DNA of 64,000 nucleotides from Cacajao melanocephalus (GCA_963573385.1 CAUYLG010061966.1:58581-122580), one strand, 5' to 3'; counted from the stretch's first letter, positions 9,613-24,809 are shown. A program made the numbers and translations. The notes: generated by a model from the sequence alone, not told the origin.

Positions 9613-10926
9613 AACAAAGGAATTCACTCATTAAAAATCAAAACAATCAGCAGCCTGGGTCAGCAATTTTTTTGCTCTTGAGAATCAATGGCAGCAAAAG
9701 TTTTTTTAAAAAAGCATGAGCATCACCTGCATAAGGGTGGTAACCCTGGGGGTGTTTAATTATGTCCTACAATTGTTACTACTGCTGCAAAAATCCCCAA
9801 TCCTTACTCAGTGCTTTCATTTCTAGAGCTGTTGGACAAGGCTTCCCAGGCATCACATAAGCCTCAGACTTGGCTTGTTGGTATAGACTGTTGCCTCTAG
9901 AGGGGGAAACAGACGTGATGAATCTCATCTGCTTCTCTGGGGTCAGCAGTAACACAGGAGAATGGATTTGGAGCCCCTCGTGTGTGTGTCATGATCCTTA
10001 ACCAGGATTCATTTCCTCAAAGTGAAGTCATTTTCTAAAGAGAATTACTTTGCATTTTGGTAATTGGAGGTGTCACTAGAACCAGAATTGCAATTTTAGT
10101 GCTTCCGTGTTGGGGCAATTTGGGTCTTAAATTTTACTTCATTATGTTTCATTATAAATATTTCCTCTGTCAAAACAGAGTTCAGTTGGCAGTCTCTGCC
10201 CAGAAGCATCTCAGAACTAATTTAGCATGAGGAATTTAAAGCTGTCTTCCTCCAGCCTTGTTTTTTAGGTCGTCCTGGAAGCAACAGGAACAGGAGGATG
10301 GAGGCACACAGCATCCACAGCTCCCAGCGCGCACTTTAATCTTCTCCCCAGTGCAATTATCTTACTAGGCATTGAAAAATCTATTACCCCGATTTATGGC
10401 AGCTCTGGAACCATAAGAAAGTATAAACTGTTCCATTATGATTGGAAAAGATAAATTGCAATCACTTCAGAAGGCAGCTCCACACTGGAAGCTCTTGTCA
10501 ACCAGAGTGATTTTAGTCAGAGAATAAAGAGCTGGTCGCAGAAGACAGCCGAGGAAGAAACAGTTTCTAAGGTATCATGGCTCTGATCATAAGTGAGGCT
10601 ATACATGCTCACTTGTACAGACTGGAAGGAACATCGCCAAATGTGAATTTAGCAAGATTAATACATGACTCATATATTGTACGGTATGTTCATATTAGCC
10701 ATAATGAAACAGATTGCAAACACCAAGTAAAGTGATTAACACAATATTTGTCATGCCCAGAGAAGCCAGAACAATATTAGAGTTCTCTCTTTGATTTTAA
10801 ACTTGGGTGTTAAAAGTACAGGCTAAAATATAAAGCACACATTAGCCCCACTCCAGGGCATATGGCTTAGGGAAGGCAGTAGCAAAACTAGAGAAGTGTT
10901 AAGTGCTTCAGTCATATAGGAAGACA
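9613..10926. other. Repeat-poor single-copy DNA, possible conserved non-coding element
   Basis: No repeat recognised across about 1.3 kb. The part from roughly 10020 to 10560 has balanced composition and several homeodomain-like AATTA/TAAT cores, such as CTAATTTAGC and CAATTATC. That suggests, but does not show, conserved regulatory DNA. No exon is supported. Confidence 0.35.
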
Positions 10927-11232
10927 TTTTTTTTTAATTTTAAGAAACAGGGTATCCCTCTATTGCCCAGACTGCATGCAGTGGTGCACTCACAGGTCAC
11001 TGCAGCCTCAGCCTTTTGGGCTCAAGTGATCCTTCCTTCTCAGTCTCCAGAGTAGCTAGGACTACAAACATGTACCACCAAACCTGGCAAATTTTTAAAA
11101 ACATATATTTTGTAAAGACAGGGTCTCACTATGTTGCATAGACCAGGCTTAAGCTCGTGGCTTCAAGCAATTCTCTTGCCTTGATCTCCAGACTGAGCAG
11201 TGGAATTACAGGCGAGGCCACCGCACCAACCA
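10927..11232 (-). mobile_element. Alu (J-like)
   Basis: An antisense Alu, highly diverged, with a T-rich head, GCAGCCTCAGCCTTTTGGGC and the older-type left monomer end. The 7-base flank GAAGACA occurs at 10920-10926 and 11233-11239 as a target duplication. Confidence 0.88.
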
Positions 11233-11668
11233 GAAGACAAACTTTAGAGTAAGTAATGGAGACTGCAGAGAACATTAAGGGGAACAGAGAACTAAGAGTA
11301 TAAGGACCTGGGTATGTACCTGTCTATCCAAAATGGCTATACCACTCGAAACAAGCCACTTGGATTTTCTGGGTCTTAATTTTGTCATCAGTAACGTGAA
11401 GATAATTAAAAACTTTCGTCTCCTCAAAACCGAGTTAGTAGAAAATGCTGTAAAAGCATGTGCAAGGTTCTCAGAACTCTGCATATTAACGTCATATGAC
11501 ATTTAAGGGCTTGAAGAAAGTTATCTAATGTAAATTTAATTTTTTATAAATGCAATTGTTCATAAAGAGACTGTTCACTCACATTCTTGCCCTATACACA
11601 GCCGAGGCAGTTGTGCAGGCAGAATACATAGGGAAAATAACTAGATTCAAAATCAGGACACCTGAATT

Positions 11669-11812
11669 ACTTTTCCAGCTCTGCCACTGACCAGCTATGA
11701 AGGCTGAGCATGTCACAGCCACTTTAGAAATGAATTTAGTCATCTAGAAAATGAAAGAACTGGACTAGGTGGTTTCTAACACCCTTTCCTGTTCTACAAT
11801 TTTACAGAGGAT
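11669..11812 (+). mobile_element. MIR SINE fragment
   Basis: CCAGCTCTGCCACTGACCAGC near 11677, TCATCTAGAAAATGAAAG near 11740 and GGACTAGGTGGTTTCTAA near 11763 are in MIR order and spacing. Confidence 0.75.
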
Positions 11813-13072
11813 TTTTTTTTCCATCTATCATTCTTAGTTACAGATACTTCTGATCCCTTCCCACGTTCAGGGATCTTGTTTATTTCAACTCCACCGCAAG
11901 CAGCAGGGCAGAGAGGACCACTGAAAGCAAAAGAAAGAATTTCTTTTCTTCTTCATTTCCGAGGTCCTATTATAATTCACGGGACATGAAAAGGGGGATG
12001 ATCAAATTCAGGATTTCTGATTTTTTGATAGGAGAAATTTCTTGGAAGGAGAGTTGACTTTGCCATGTGCTGCAAACTCCTGAAAGTGATCATATTTGAG
12101 CTGAGTGGTTGTATAAACCTGTGTTCAATAAAAGCATATCGATTGGGCAAAGTAGTCTTCCAGTGCTGAGAGAAAGGATGCAGTGAGCATGAGGTGGGGC
12201 ACAAGCACTCCTCAGACTTCAATAATGTATTGTTATCTGGCGTAATCTTCTGAGAAAGTGCGAGACCTCAAATTAATAGCACTGAATTGAGTCTAATAAC
12301 TACATTTCACAACATCGTATCTACTCCTCAATCAATACTTAATCTTCTCATACAGCCCTTGGCCTCCTGCAAGCTTTTATCATGTTTCGCAGAGAATGGC
12401 ATTGACCTTGAGGAACACTGGTCACCCACAACCTTAATACCCAAAAGCCAAATGCATCTTGAAATGTTCCTGAGACAAATAGAAGCTAAAATACACACCC
12501 AGGATAAAAACTGTTCTTCGACATTCATTTCATATTGTGTCAGATCTGTCTGATTTTCATCTTACTGGAAGCCTAAAGTGACTCAGGTTTGAAAATCAGT
12601 CTGCACTTTTAGAAGTAACTTTAAGAGACTTGGCTTGAAGTCACATGAGTCAAATCAGCAAATTCATACTCTGAGGTCGCTTTTTGCTGCCTAAATTTCA
12701 TATTCTGCAATCCTAGAGCTTTGATCACTGAAATTCAGCAAGTCTACAGGGAAAATGACTTTTTCCATTTCAATTAACAAAGCTTACTCTGGAGTGTGAC
12801 AGGAGAATTAACTCTGAATCTTTAGAGACTTCCTTAATATTTTGTTCCAGCATATCCTTGTTGTACATGACATAGTGCAGGTATTTTTCAAGATAGGAAG
12901 AGGATTTTCCAAATAAATAATGTTTTATCTACTTACTCATTCAAATTCATAAATCAGGTGCTGAGTTGACATTCCTTCCAAAGATAAATAATGTGAAGGG
13001 GACACTATCTCTTCACATTTCCCAAAGTGTTCTTTGGTTATAATGAAGTGTTGCTCTTCCCAATGTCTGGTT
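11813..13072. other. Single-copy DNA
   Basis: About 1.26 kb without a recognised element. Overlapping short frames on both strands near 12287-12553 have no domain resemblance. Confidence 0.45.
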
Positions 13073-13083
13073 AAATACCGCTT

Positions 13084-13382
13084 TTTTCTTTCTTTTTTTT
13101 TTTTTAGACAGAGTCTCACTCTGTTACCAGGCTGGAGGGCAGTGTCACAATCTTGGCTCACTGCAACCTCTGCTCCCAGGTTCAAGTGATTCTCCTGCCT
13201 CAGCCTCCTGATTAATTAGGACTACAGATGTGCACCACCACACTCAGCTAATTTTTGTATTTTGAGTTGAGACAGGGTTTTACCATATTGGCCAGGCTGG
13301 TCTCCAACTCCTGACCCCATGATCCACCCGCCTCGGCCTCCAAAGTGCTGGGATTATAGGTGTGAGCCACCACGCCCATCCA
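13084..13382 (-). mobile_element. Alu (S-like)
   Basis: Full-length antisense Alu. Flanks AAATACCGCTTTT (from 13073) and GAATACCACTTTA (from 13393) fit a mildly diverged target duplication. Confidence 0.92.
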
Positions 13383-13394
13383 GAGCAACTCTGA

Positions 13395-14510
13395 ATACCA
13401 CTTTAATCTTTTTATTTGTATTAGGTTTCTGCTGTCAACATCAAAAATTACCACAAACTTGTCCACATCCACAGCAGGAAAATGGGTGCATCATTGTCCC
13501 AGTCTTTCCAGAATAATTCTTGAGATTCAAATTATGATTAAATTAACTCAGGTTGCACAATGCCCCTGAACCAGTCCCCGATAGCAGGGTAGATGGTTTA
13601 GCCTGGGCCTCATGTTCCAAACCTGCATTCAGACAGGAAAGCACAGCTCTTTTACCAAGGTAAGTGTGAATGGCTCTTGGGTAGCAAAAACACTGTGCAA
13701 TTGCTGGATATCACTGTATTTAAAACTTTTCACTAGCTTCATTATAAACTTAGGGGTGTATTATACTCTTAACTATTACTTCATTGTTAGACACTTTGGA
13801 TTATTTCTAGTGGCTTATTATTAAAAAGTAGTCACCCAAACAATAACTTTGCCCTGGAATATTCTTATTTGAGATCATTTTCCTAAAATGTATTTGTGGC
13901 AACAGAATGACTAAGTTAAATAAACACTTTCAAGTCTCTTAACACATATTGCCAAAGTTCTTTCCAGCAAGCATTTTTCACTTTTTTTTTTGGTAACATT
14001 CTGTGAGAATTTCCATATCGGTGCACTCTCGGCAACGTGTCGCATATTCATCTTCCTTCATCTGTGCCACTTTGAGAGGTTCAAAGAAGACCCAGAGAGA
14101 GCTTGATAAAATCAACGGATCTGATCATGTGACTCTGCTGTACACAAGATTTCAGTGACTTCTCACCACCTTGAGGACCAACATCCAGACTCCCTGGGAT
14201 GACGCACGAGGCCTTCTAGGATGTCAACTCTGATGGTCTCTCCACCTTTCCCTCTGCTGCTTTCCAACCCAGCCCTGGAAAGCTGAATGACTTAGAATTA
14301 CTCCAACTTTCCATCTACATTCACATTTCTATGTGTTTGAATATACTCTTCCTTTCTCTGCTTATCATTCTATTTCCAATCCAAGAATTCCCTCAACCTG
14401 CACATAACATCTAACTAAGGTCTCGATCACACAGGACTGCATTAATCCTTTGCATGATGACCCTTTCCCATATAAAAATATTTTTTTCCAGTGGGGGCCA
14501 AAAATATGTA
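13395..14510. other. Single-copy DNA
   Basis: No recognised repeat or gene. Confidence 0.4.
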
Positions 14511-14600
14511 TTTTGTGCAAACACTAGGCCCTGGCACAGTGTCTGGCACCAAAAAAAAGACATAAAGTAAATAATCATCGAATGAATCACAAGTGGTGAT
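14511..14600 (+). mobile_element. L2/MIR-like 3' fragment
   Basis: GGCCCTGGCACAGTGTCTGGC near 14527 followed by a degenerate AATAATCATCGAATGAATC is an L2/MIR-type 3' end. Confidence 0.5.
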
Positions 14601-15867
14601 CGAAAGAGAATGGATATCGACAAAAAAAAGAATGCAAAGAAAACTGGTAAGGTACAAAGGTATTGTGATCTTGAAAACAATAGAAGCGCTCTGGCTTCCT
14701 TCTTCACAACATTATTTTAAAGATCATATTGAGTATCTCAAAGTGCTATATGACTCTCAGATGGTATAATAAATAATACATTTAAAAATACTCTTTAGCG
14801 TTTTTAGAAGCCCTGGCTCTGCAGTGCTTCAGGAATGTCCCCGTGTTTTATCACCTTCACAAACCTCAGACAATCATATAGGGGAGGAAAAAGTGGCAGA
14901 TGCGAAAATAAGGAGTATTTAGGATAAATTACAAACAGCACTCTGGGCATTCTAGGGTGAACTCCAGCTTCTCTATAGAGAAAGCAGATCTGAAGTTGTA
15001 GTAAACAGTGCCGCTAAAAGCCATTAACTCAACATGTCGTTGGGGTTGAGATGAGTGAAAAATACATTTTACACTCTCTGGATCCGGATTGCATAGAAAA
15101 TGGAACCCTGAAAAACGGAGTGGAATCGACAATACAGCCAATGCAGCAAGGCTGTGTACCACTTCACCAAAGAGAAACCCAGAAAGAAGCCAAGAGGGGC
15201 AACTAAGTGATCATAGGAACAGACCAACATCTCAGGCCAAAAAAGATCCATTTAGGAATATGAATTGGCTGAAAGACTCCAAAACACGCCTCTACCTATC
15301 CGCAGGCTCCAGCCCTAATTGAGGCAACAGAGTATTATGCGGAAGAATGAATATTCAGAAGAATGAATATGCAGATTATGCATATCAGAGCTGATGGATG
15401 GCTTTTTGGCCCTTCAGCTGGTGAACGCTGACCCTGGCACCCAAGAGAGGCCATTTTCAAGGCTTTTGGAAAAGAGAGGCTGGTTCAGACAGCTGCTGTC
15501 ACTTCCCATAAGCCACTCAAGAAGAGTGGCCACACGTACCTAGATGGGTTCTGTCGGACAGAGGCAGGGTCTGGAGCTTTCTGACATTACCAGGATGTAC
15601 AGAGGATTAATTAGACCATGTCTCTAAAGCACTTTGAACTCCTTGGAGGGAGGTCTTTTAATTATAGTATTGGCCTTGAGCAAGTGGAAAAATAGACAGG
15701 GAAATAATACCAGTTTTGTTTGGGTAGGAAAAAAGAGTCAACATTTGGATAATTTTCTTGCCTCAAGTAATGCATCCCTATTCTTCTTCCTCCCTATTCT
15801 AGAACCTAGATATTGCTTGAATGAGACACAGTAACTTTATGTCTCCATTTGCTCATGGAGGGTACTG
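14601..15867. other. Single-copy DNA
   Basis: About 1.27 kb without recognised repeats. The 77-codon frame at 15089-15322 is the longest on the plus strand and resembles no family I know. Confidence 0.45.
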
Positions 15868-16150
15868 TTCTTTTTTTCTTTTTCTTTTTCTTTTTTTTTT
15901 TTTGGTCACAGAGTCTAGCTCTGTCATTTAGGCTGGATGCAGTGCAGTGGCGTGATCTTGGCTCACTGCAACCTCCGCCTCCTGGGTTCAAGCTATTATG
16001 GTGCCTCTCAGCCTTCCGAGCAGCTGAGATTACAGGCATGAGCAACCATGCTCAGCTAAGTTTTGTATCTTTAGTAGAGACAGGGTTTCACCTTGTTTCG
16101 AATGCCTGGCTCATGTGATCCACCAGCCTCAGCCTCCCAAAGTGCTGGGA
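15868..16150 (-). mobile_element. Alu, slightly 5'-truncated
   Basis: Antisense Alu with a T-rich head interrupted by C bases. It stops at GTGCTGGGA, lacking the first roughly 20-25 bases of the Alu 5' end. Flanks TACTGTTCTTTTT and CAGTTGTTCTTTTT are consistent with a target duplication. Confidence 0.88.
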
Positions 16151-16792
16151 CAGTTGTTCTTTTTGTTAATATTATTATTCAGATACATTATTATTTAAGT
16201 CCATTCATTTTTGGAAATTGCCTTTTAAGAAGCGAAAGATACCTCTTGACTCTGCCTACTTAAACTTTATATTAATTGTATAGAAAGACCATATTTACCT
16301 TAATTCGGCTACGAGATTTGGTTTTACATGTGATTTGTTTGTTCATAAATGTATTCCATATTGAGGAGTAAATACTGGCTAGTAACTGCTTAACAGAGGC
16401 ACACAATGTCTAAGTTTCTAGGAAATTTAGTTCTACTTCAAAATGCAAATGAGAAAGCCAGGCAGGGCTTTTTAGTTGTGACAACATGAGCAGGTCCAAC
16501 AGTAAGTTAAGGAGTTTGTATTGAGACATCTTCGAGAAGAGACTAAAATAATCTGAATTTTGGCTTATGCAGCATTGTGCTGCATTTAGTCATTTGTATT
16601 TAGGAAACAGGAGGTTTGGCTTTGTTTCCACTATCATTTCAGGATTAATCATTTAGGATTAATCAGTTCAATTAATGATATTAATTAGGAGAAAGAAATT
16701 AGATTCTCTATCACCTAGACTTAGGTTCTAATTTTAATAAGTTGAAAAATAATTTGGAGGGATGGATCCTACCTTGGCATTATGGGCCTTGG
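16151..16792. other. Single-copy AT-rich DNA
   Basis: No recognised repeat. It contains TAATCA/ATTAA clusters near 16640-16690, but nothing that identifies a function. Confidence 0.4.
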
Positions 16793-16806
16793 AATACAGA
16801 AAGCAG

Positions 16807-17109
<303 letters not shown>

Positions 17110-17123
17110 AATGCAGAAAGCAA

Positions 17124-17930
17124 CATCGAGTTTCTCCAGGTTGATGTGCCAAAAAGTTAGAGTCAGAAATGACAGGGGCACACTGGCCTTGCAGGTTTGC
17201 ACAGTGCTTGGCACAGATAGGCCTCTCATTCTTTGCAACTCGCTGTTAAGGTGACAAAATGAATATGGGCTGACTGAACGAATGGAAGCTTGGAAAGAGA
17301 ATAAGAGAAGTCCACAGCACAGTCACTTCCTTTAGCTCCCTAATTCAAAGGCATCCCAGGTGTAAATCCACAGTTCAGTGTGTGGCTGAGATGAACTACC
17401 TGGCAATTAAATGGCAGCAAGCCGCCTTCAGGCATCAAAGGTCTTCCCCTGGGGTGTCCAGAGGCCCTGCCTACATGTTAGTGCCATATACCAAACCATG
17501 CCTGTCTACTTGGGAATTACATATCCCAGGAGGCATCCCTAAAGGCAAGTGGGTACGTCCAGCCAACATTTGCAAGGTCTGCTTAAGGTACTATTTTCCT
17601 GGCACTCTGCAATGCAACACAGGAATATTTTCATCCTTAATTATAGAAGAAGCAACCTGAGTGAGAGAATTTAAACCATTTGACAGATCAATAAAGGAAA
17701 ATGAAATCTCCACAGGTTAGGGATTTGGATGCTTTTGCCTTAATTGCTGGAGGATCAATCCTTCTATGAAGCTTCACAGAGCCCTTGTCATGCCCTTGCC
17801 ACAGCCCCTCCCACTTGGCCCTCTGGGTCAAGGGCATACAACACTGGACTGGATGATTTCCAACTATGGATCATCTTTTTCACTTGCATTATGATTTCGC
17901 CTTTGATTCAATGGGCTATTTTGACATGTG
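17124..17930. other. Single-copy DNA
   Basis: Mostly unassigned; a GCACAGTGCTTGGCACAG string near 17199 may be a MIR/L2 scrap. The 92-codon frame at 17382-17660 has no recognisable domain. Confidence 0.4.
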
Positions 17931-19810
17931 GTTTAATTTCTAAATATATGGGGAGTTTTTCAGTTTAATCTTCTTGCTATTGATTTCTAACCTAATTGCA
18001 TTGTGGCAAGAGAATGTGGTCTGAATATTACCAGTTCTTGAAAGTAATTGATAGTTGCCTATGGCCTACTATATGGTCAATTTCAGTAACATTTCATGTG
18101 TGCCTGTGAAGAACAAACACTGGGGCAGAATTCTACATATGTTTGATAAATCAAGCATGGTAATTGTAATATGCAAATTTTCTTTACCATTTTTCAGTCT
18201 GTTTGACATATCAATAACTGACAGAGATGTGTTGGACTCTACCACACCGGTGGCGGGTTTGTCAAATAGTTCTTCAGTTTTGATCTATCCATTTTTGCTT
18301 TATATATTTTGAAGATATTTTATTGGGTGCATACACATGTGAAATATTAAATCTTCCCAACAAATCAAATCTTTGTCATTAAAAAGTGGTCCTCTCATTC
18401 CTCAATAATGCTTCTTGTCTTAATGTCTACCTTTGTTTGATAGTAATATGACTGTCACAACTTCCTTTTCAATTGCATTTGACAGGTATATATTTTTCCA
18501 TCCTCTTTCAACCTTTCTGTACTTATAAGAAATATTTCTTTAAAATGTCATAGTACTAGATCTCTTTGTGTTTTTCCCCAAAATCTATTTTTCTGACAAT
18601 CTCTTTTAAGTTGTAAATTCAGCTTATTTACTATTTTTGAGATAAATAATATACCAAAATTTATTTCTATTATCTTATTCTTAAATTTTTATTTGTCTCT
18701 CCTTTTCTATGCCTCTTTTGTTTCCTTCTCTTAAATTTTAATGTTTCTTTTTTCTTTTTTTTCTTGGTCTCTTGGGATTGACTGAGAATTTGTATTTGTT
18801 TTATCATATGTCCCATTTATGCCCTTTACTGGCTTGGAAATTAAAGCACCCTAAATCTGATATTTTACTGCCTTTGAAATTGTGCTATGCATATTTAACT
18901 TAAAGTTTAGTAATAGATTATATCTTAACCTCTTTTCCAAGGAGATAAGGACTTCAGAGAACTTTTATGTAGCCACTATTATTTCCCTGATACAACTGAC
19001 AAACACAGTTGACAAGTGCTTCCTTTCTGGGACTTTTTTAAAGACAATCGTTATTCTCTAATCTACAAACTCTTTACTGCAATGTATGTATTTACTATTT
19101 TATTGGCTCTGCATTCCTTTTTGCCTCTGAGACTTTCCTTCTGTTATCATTTTCTTTTCTTTCTGAAATACACCCTTCAGAGGTTGTTTTATGCTGATTT
19201 GGAAAGAGTAAATCCTATACACCTTTATCTATAAACAAAAGGTCTCTATTTCTCTCTTACTTTTAAAAGATAATTTCTCTAGATAATTTTTCTAAGATAA
19301 CATTTCTTTTCTCCCATGAATATATTATTCTACTATCTTCTGTCTTCCATGTGACTATTGGGAAATCCACTTTCTAATTGTTATCTTTCATAGGTGATCA
19401 TTTTCTCTGAAAACTTAAAAGTCTTCTCTTTGGCTTCAGTGTTGCAAAGTTTCACTATGGTACGTCTTGGTATGGAATCAATATATTCATCTCTTTCAAC
19501 AGTCTTGCAGTTTTCCAGCAGTGATCTCTTCAAATGTTGTCTTGCTTGATTCACCCTATCCTCTCTTTCTAGAAACTCTCAGATTTTTGGTATGCCTTTG
19601 TATGACATGCTCCCTCCTAAATTTTATACAATTTTTTTCATCTCCTTTCTTTGCATGTACGCTGGATAGTTTCTGCAACTATATCTTTTTGTAATTCTCT
19701 CTTTAGATGTGTCTAATTCACTATCTCATTATCCCACTAAGGATTTTTTCAACAATTATAGTTTTTATTTTCAGAAGTTCTATTTTGTTCTTTTCTGAAT
19801 TTTTTGGATC
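17931..19810 (-). mobile_element. Old L1 (L1M-type) LINE fragment, antisense
   Basis: The plus strand is T-rich, as expected of an antisense L1. It carries L1M-like landmarks: a TTGCATTGTGGCAAGAGAATG stretch near 17995, GGTGCATACACATG near 18326, and a TGGTATGCCTTTG / CTCTCTTTAGATG series near 19590-19710. The element is diverged and has no usable frame. Its exact ends are uncertain. Confidence 0.62.
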
Positions 19811-20459
19811 ATCCAGTCTCCTGTTGCTGGCTCACGCCTGTGAGTTCATCCTCTATGAGTGGTAAGGGTTAACTTTCCAAGACAGACACCCTGAAGGTTG
19901 GCCTCCCAGAAAAGAACTTGGCCTCTTGCAAAGCTCCATGGAAACCAGCCACAGCTCACTGCTTAAGGCAATCAATCCTAGTCAACCTCAGAGGTTGGCC
20001 TGCAGCCCTCTGGCCATGCCTGGGGATACGCTGCACTTCCTCATCCATGAACACTGACTTGGCAGACCAGCACTGGAGCCAAAGTTCTGCCACATCATAT
20101 TGCTATTGTATCTCTTCCCAAGGCACGCAATCTAAAAGCTCCACAGCCCAAGGTTAGGGTCCTCCCATGGATTCTAATGTCTGCCCCTGTACCAACCTAA
20201 CCCAGTGCATTTCACCCAATAAACATTACCTCCATGAGTTGATGCCACATTTCAGTTTAGTACCAACTTCCAGATCAAGATACTGCTGTTGGCATCTGCT
20301 CCCAGGATAACCCTTTCCTCCTGCAAGCTTACTAGTGCTCAAGCCAGAGGCCGGTTTCAGTATTCTCCCCTCCATCACTGACATGCTTTGAAAGGAAGTT
20401 CCCCAAGAGCTTTGGAGAATGCTAGCAAAATGCTAGGATCTAAAATGTTGGTCAGAGGC
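19811..20459. other. Unassigned DNA
   Basis: No element recognised. It has higher GC than the LINE to its left. The 79-codon frame at 19918-20157 has no known domain. Confidence 0.4.
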
Positions 20460-20605
20460 AGTCTGTTCTCATCCCTGTCTACAGGTTAGAATTGCTTGAG
20501 GAGCTTTTAAATATCCCAGTGTTCAGGCAGCACCCAAGATCAATTATATCAGAATCTATGGGTGTGGGACCCAAGCATTAGTATATGGATGCAAAGGTAA
20601 GTAAT
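20460..20605 (+). mobile_element. MER5-type hAT-Charlie element, truncated
   Basis: AGAATTGCTTGAGGAGCTTTT near 20489 followed by CAGGCAGCACCCAAGATCAATTA and TCAGAATCTATGGGTGTGG is the body of a MER5A-like non-autonomous hAT transposon. The complementary right terminal repeat is missing. Confidence 0.78.
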
Positions 20606-20702
20606 TCATGATCTCTTTACTGGATGAGCTCACATACACAGGAGGAAACAGATAAGCAGACTATCAAAATAATGTGACACAGGCCATATCAAAGAGCTGA
20701 AG

Positions 20703-21270
20703 TGTATCAGACTATACCACCCCTAAAATATGCCACTTTGGCATATGGATTATTTTGAGCTGAAGGAAATTGAGAATCAACAGATACAGAAAGGAGCCTT
20801 CTCAGAGATTTTCTTATCTGACTAAAAGCAGAAACTTCTGAGAAATGAAGACTGCCATGAATCCTCTCTCCAATGGAGTTTTACAGCCATGAAGAAGATG
20901 ACAAGTCACCAAGATGAGTCTGCAGAAAGAAACCTTACTAAAATAACCCTTATCTTCCATGAGTTTCCACACACATGTTCACCTTCCCACAATTTACCAC
21001 CCCAGAAGCCTAAACCTCCCTTTTCTTTGTCTAGTCACTTCTCCACAATGTATTGCCCTTCGTTAAAATGGTATATAAGCTTCCAATCTAACTGCTTCTT
21101 CGTGTTTTCTCTTTCTTGTGAATCCCCTGTACACACAAAAATATTAACATCAATAAAGAAACATACACCTTCTCTCCCATTAACCTGTCTTTTGTCAGTT
21201 AATTCACAGTCCCCAGTTACTGAGTCTGAGTAGAAGAAACACTTTTCTGCCCCCCTCCCCACCCCTCACA
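20703..21270 (+). mobile_element. ERVL-like LTR
   Basis: About 568 bases, starting TGTATCAGACTATACC and ending CTCACA. It includes a possible TATA-like GGTATATAAGC near 21070, an AATAAA signal near 21151 and CCATTAACCTGTCTTTTGTCA near 21177, an arrangement typical of solo ERV LTRs. No clear target duplication was found. The 114-codon frame at 20889-21233 lies wholly within it. Confidence 0.65.
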
Positions 21271-21448
21271 GATGTGTTTATATGTATTAAGAACAGAGAG
21301 AATACAGTTTTGGAGCAGGACAGGTGTTGTCATGAATTCACCATCACATCCCTATCTCTATGAAGAGTCAAGGGGGGAATTTCAGAGACAGATTCACAGA
21401 AAATGGGAGAGGATGCCTGTGCTGTGTTGAAGATTAAATAGAAATTTG

Positions 21449-23094
<1,646 letters not shown>

Positions 23095-23119
23095 TAAACA
23101 TATATACATATATTAGCAC

Positions 23120-23220
23120 ATGAAAATGTATCAGTCTGGCAAAGTGAGCCTGCTACATAGTAGGAGTCAGGATTGAAGCCCAAATTATTCTTGTTCCAAA
23201 TCCTACATTCTTTCCACCAT
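23120..23220 (+). mobile_element. MIR-like fragment
   Basis: AGTAGGAGTCAGGATTGAAGCCC followed by a degenerate TTCCAAATCCTACATTCTTTCCACC is the 3' half of a MIR-type SINE. Confidence 0.45.
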
Positions 23221-23359
23221 GACATCCAAGGTGCTAGGGGGACATGGGGTGGTTTTTGTTTTTCCATTTGGTTTTTGTCACTGGGAATCTGTCTCACCTT
23301 TGTTCCAACAGCACAGCTGTCTTCATGAGGGCCACATGCCCCATGCCATGTGATGGACA

Positions 23360-23592
23360 TGGTATGTGTACAAGGAAACTGAAGCACAGAGGTGCCAGGT
23401 ATCACATAGCCTCTGGACACTGGAAAAGGAAAGACAACGGATTCCCCTAGAGTCACCAGCAAGGAGGCTGCCATCACTGATTCTAAGCCATGTTGGACTG
23501 CTGACCTACAGAACTATAAGATAATACATTTGTATTGTTTAAGCCACCACGTTTGTGGTGATATTCTCAGCAGCCATAAGAAATTAACAGTC
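23360..23592 (+). mobile_element. MIR scrap then MLT1-type LTR 3' end
   Basis: An AAGGAAACTGAAGCACAGAGG MIR-like core near 23370 precedes an MLT1-type 3' end (about 23440-23592). The latter has CAGAACTATAAGATAATACAT, TTGTTTAAGCCACCACG and CAGCCATAAGAAATTAACA. Confidence 0.6.
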
Positions 23593-24539
23593 TGGAGGAG
23601 CTAAGGATGTGATGCTCTGCATGCCTGAGTCGTGCGTCTTCAGAAGTCTACTAGGGTAGACTCTAAGCCATTTCAGGGCAGGGACTATGGCTTATATTCC
23701 TACATCCCCCACAACATTCCACCCGGAGGAGGTCTAGGAGTGTAGTGAGCCCTCTAAGTTTAGTTAATTGGCCTTTTCGTGAAAAAGTGAAAAGGGTTTA
23801 GATAAATCCCCATACATGATATTTGCAAAGCTCTAGGAGCACCACTTGATTCTGTCTGTGCGACTTCCTAGGAAATTCTGCCAATGCATCAGGCCCCTCG
23901 GAAATACTTGTAAGGGAGGAGCCTGTCCCCTCAAGACCACTCCTCTGTCACCTCATCATCCAACTACAGGAGACTGGGATTCTAGCAACTAACCTCAGGC
24001 TCTGTCAGCAACTCAGAGCAGGTGGCACGTGAGCAGATGATGAGCCCACTAACATGTTACATACCTTGCATGTCCCTTGTGCTATGAGATGTGAGCAGAG
24101 GTTTTTGCATCCTTTCCAGGAGTAAGCATGTAAGGGCCTGTGCCTGTGTCCCCCTGAGACAGAGGTCATTCAAGGTGGTTGCAGGAGAACAGAAAATTCC
24201 CAACAGCAGTTTCACCTGACTAGCAAAAGGAAAACTTGAAATAGCTGCAGAAGGGCAGGGCTGGTAAGACTCTGAACAACCAGGGTGTCGGCCAAGCAAA
24301 GACTAAGACCAACTAGACCCAACATGGCACTGGATTTGACCTAGGTTTCTCCTAGGAGTTTGTAATATACTCATTAATATACTAAACACAGCCAGTGCTG
24401 TGACCATTCTGGGAAAACCCATACGTAGTGTAAAAATGGGTGGTACCAAAGTTCCGAGAAATCACTTTTCCAGGAATTTTCACAAATATTCCTTTGGTTA
24501 AAGAAACACATACAGATTGCTGCCCTAAACCCCTTTGAG
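23593..24539. other. Single-copy DNA
   Basis: No recognised repeat or gene over about 950 bases. Confidence 0.4.
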
Positions 24540-24809
24540 TGTGACTCTCTCGAGTACTCCTGTACTCCCCTCTCTTGAGCGTATACTTTTCACTTTGCGA
24601 TAAATCTCCATACTTTTACTACTTTACAACCCATCCTTGAATTCCTTCTCAAGGTGCTCTCAAGAGCCTGGACACCACCTGGGGTTGAGGCTCCACGGTG
24701 TTTGGGGACCTCCCTCAGCTCCCTGGTATCACCCCATCCCTTTTTTCCCCACCTTGAAGGCCTCAGAAACACACGTGTTACTACAATTAAAAAAAAAAAA
24801 AAAAAAAAA
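24540..24809 (+). mobile_element. Possible LTR 3' segment with A tail
   Basis: CACTTTGCGATAAATCTCCAT near 24591 resembles the polyadenylation region of an ERV LTR, and GGACACCACCTGGGGTTGAGG follows. A run of about 22 A bases ends at 24809. This could be a processed or LTR-derived insertion; the family is not assigned. Confidence 0.35.

Noticed and set aside
24789..24809. A run as evidence of a processed pseudogene
   Set aside because: The sequence upstream resembles no gene I recognise and no target duplication was found.
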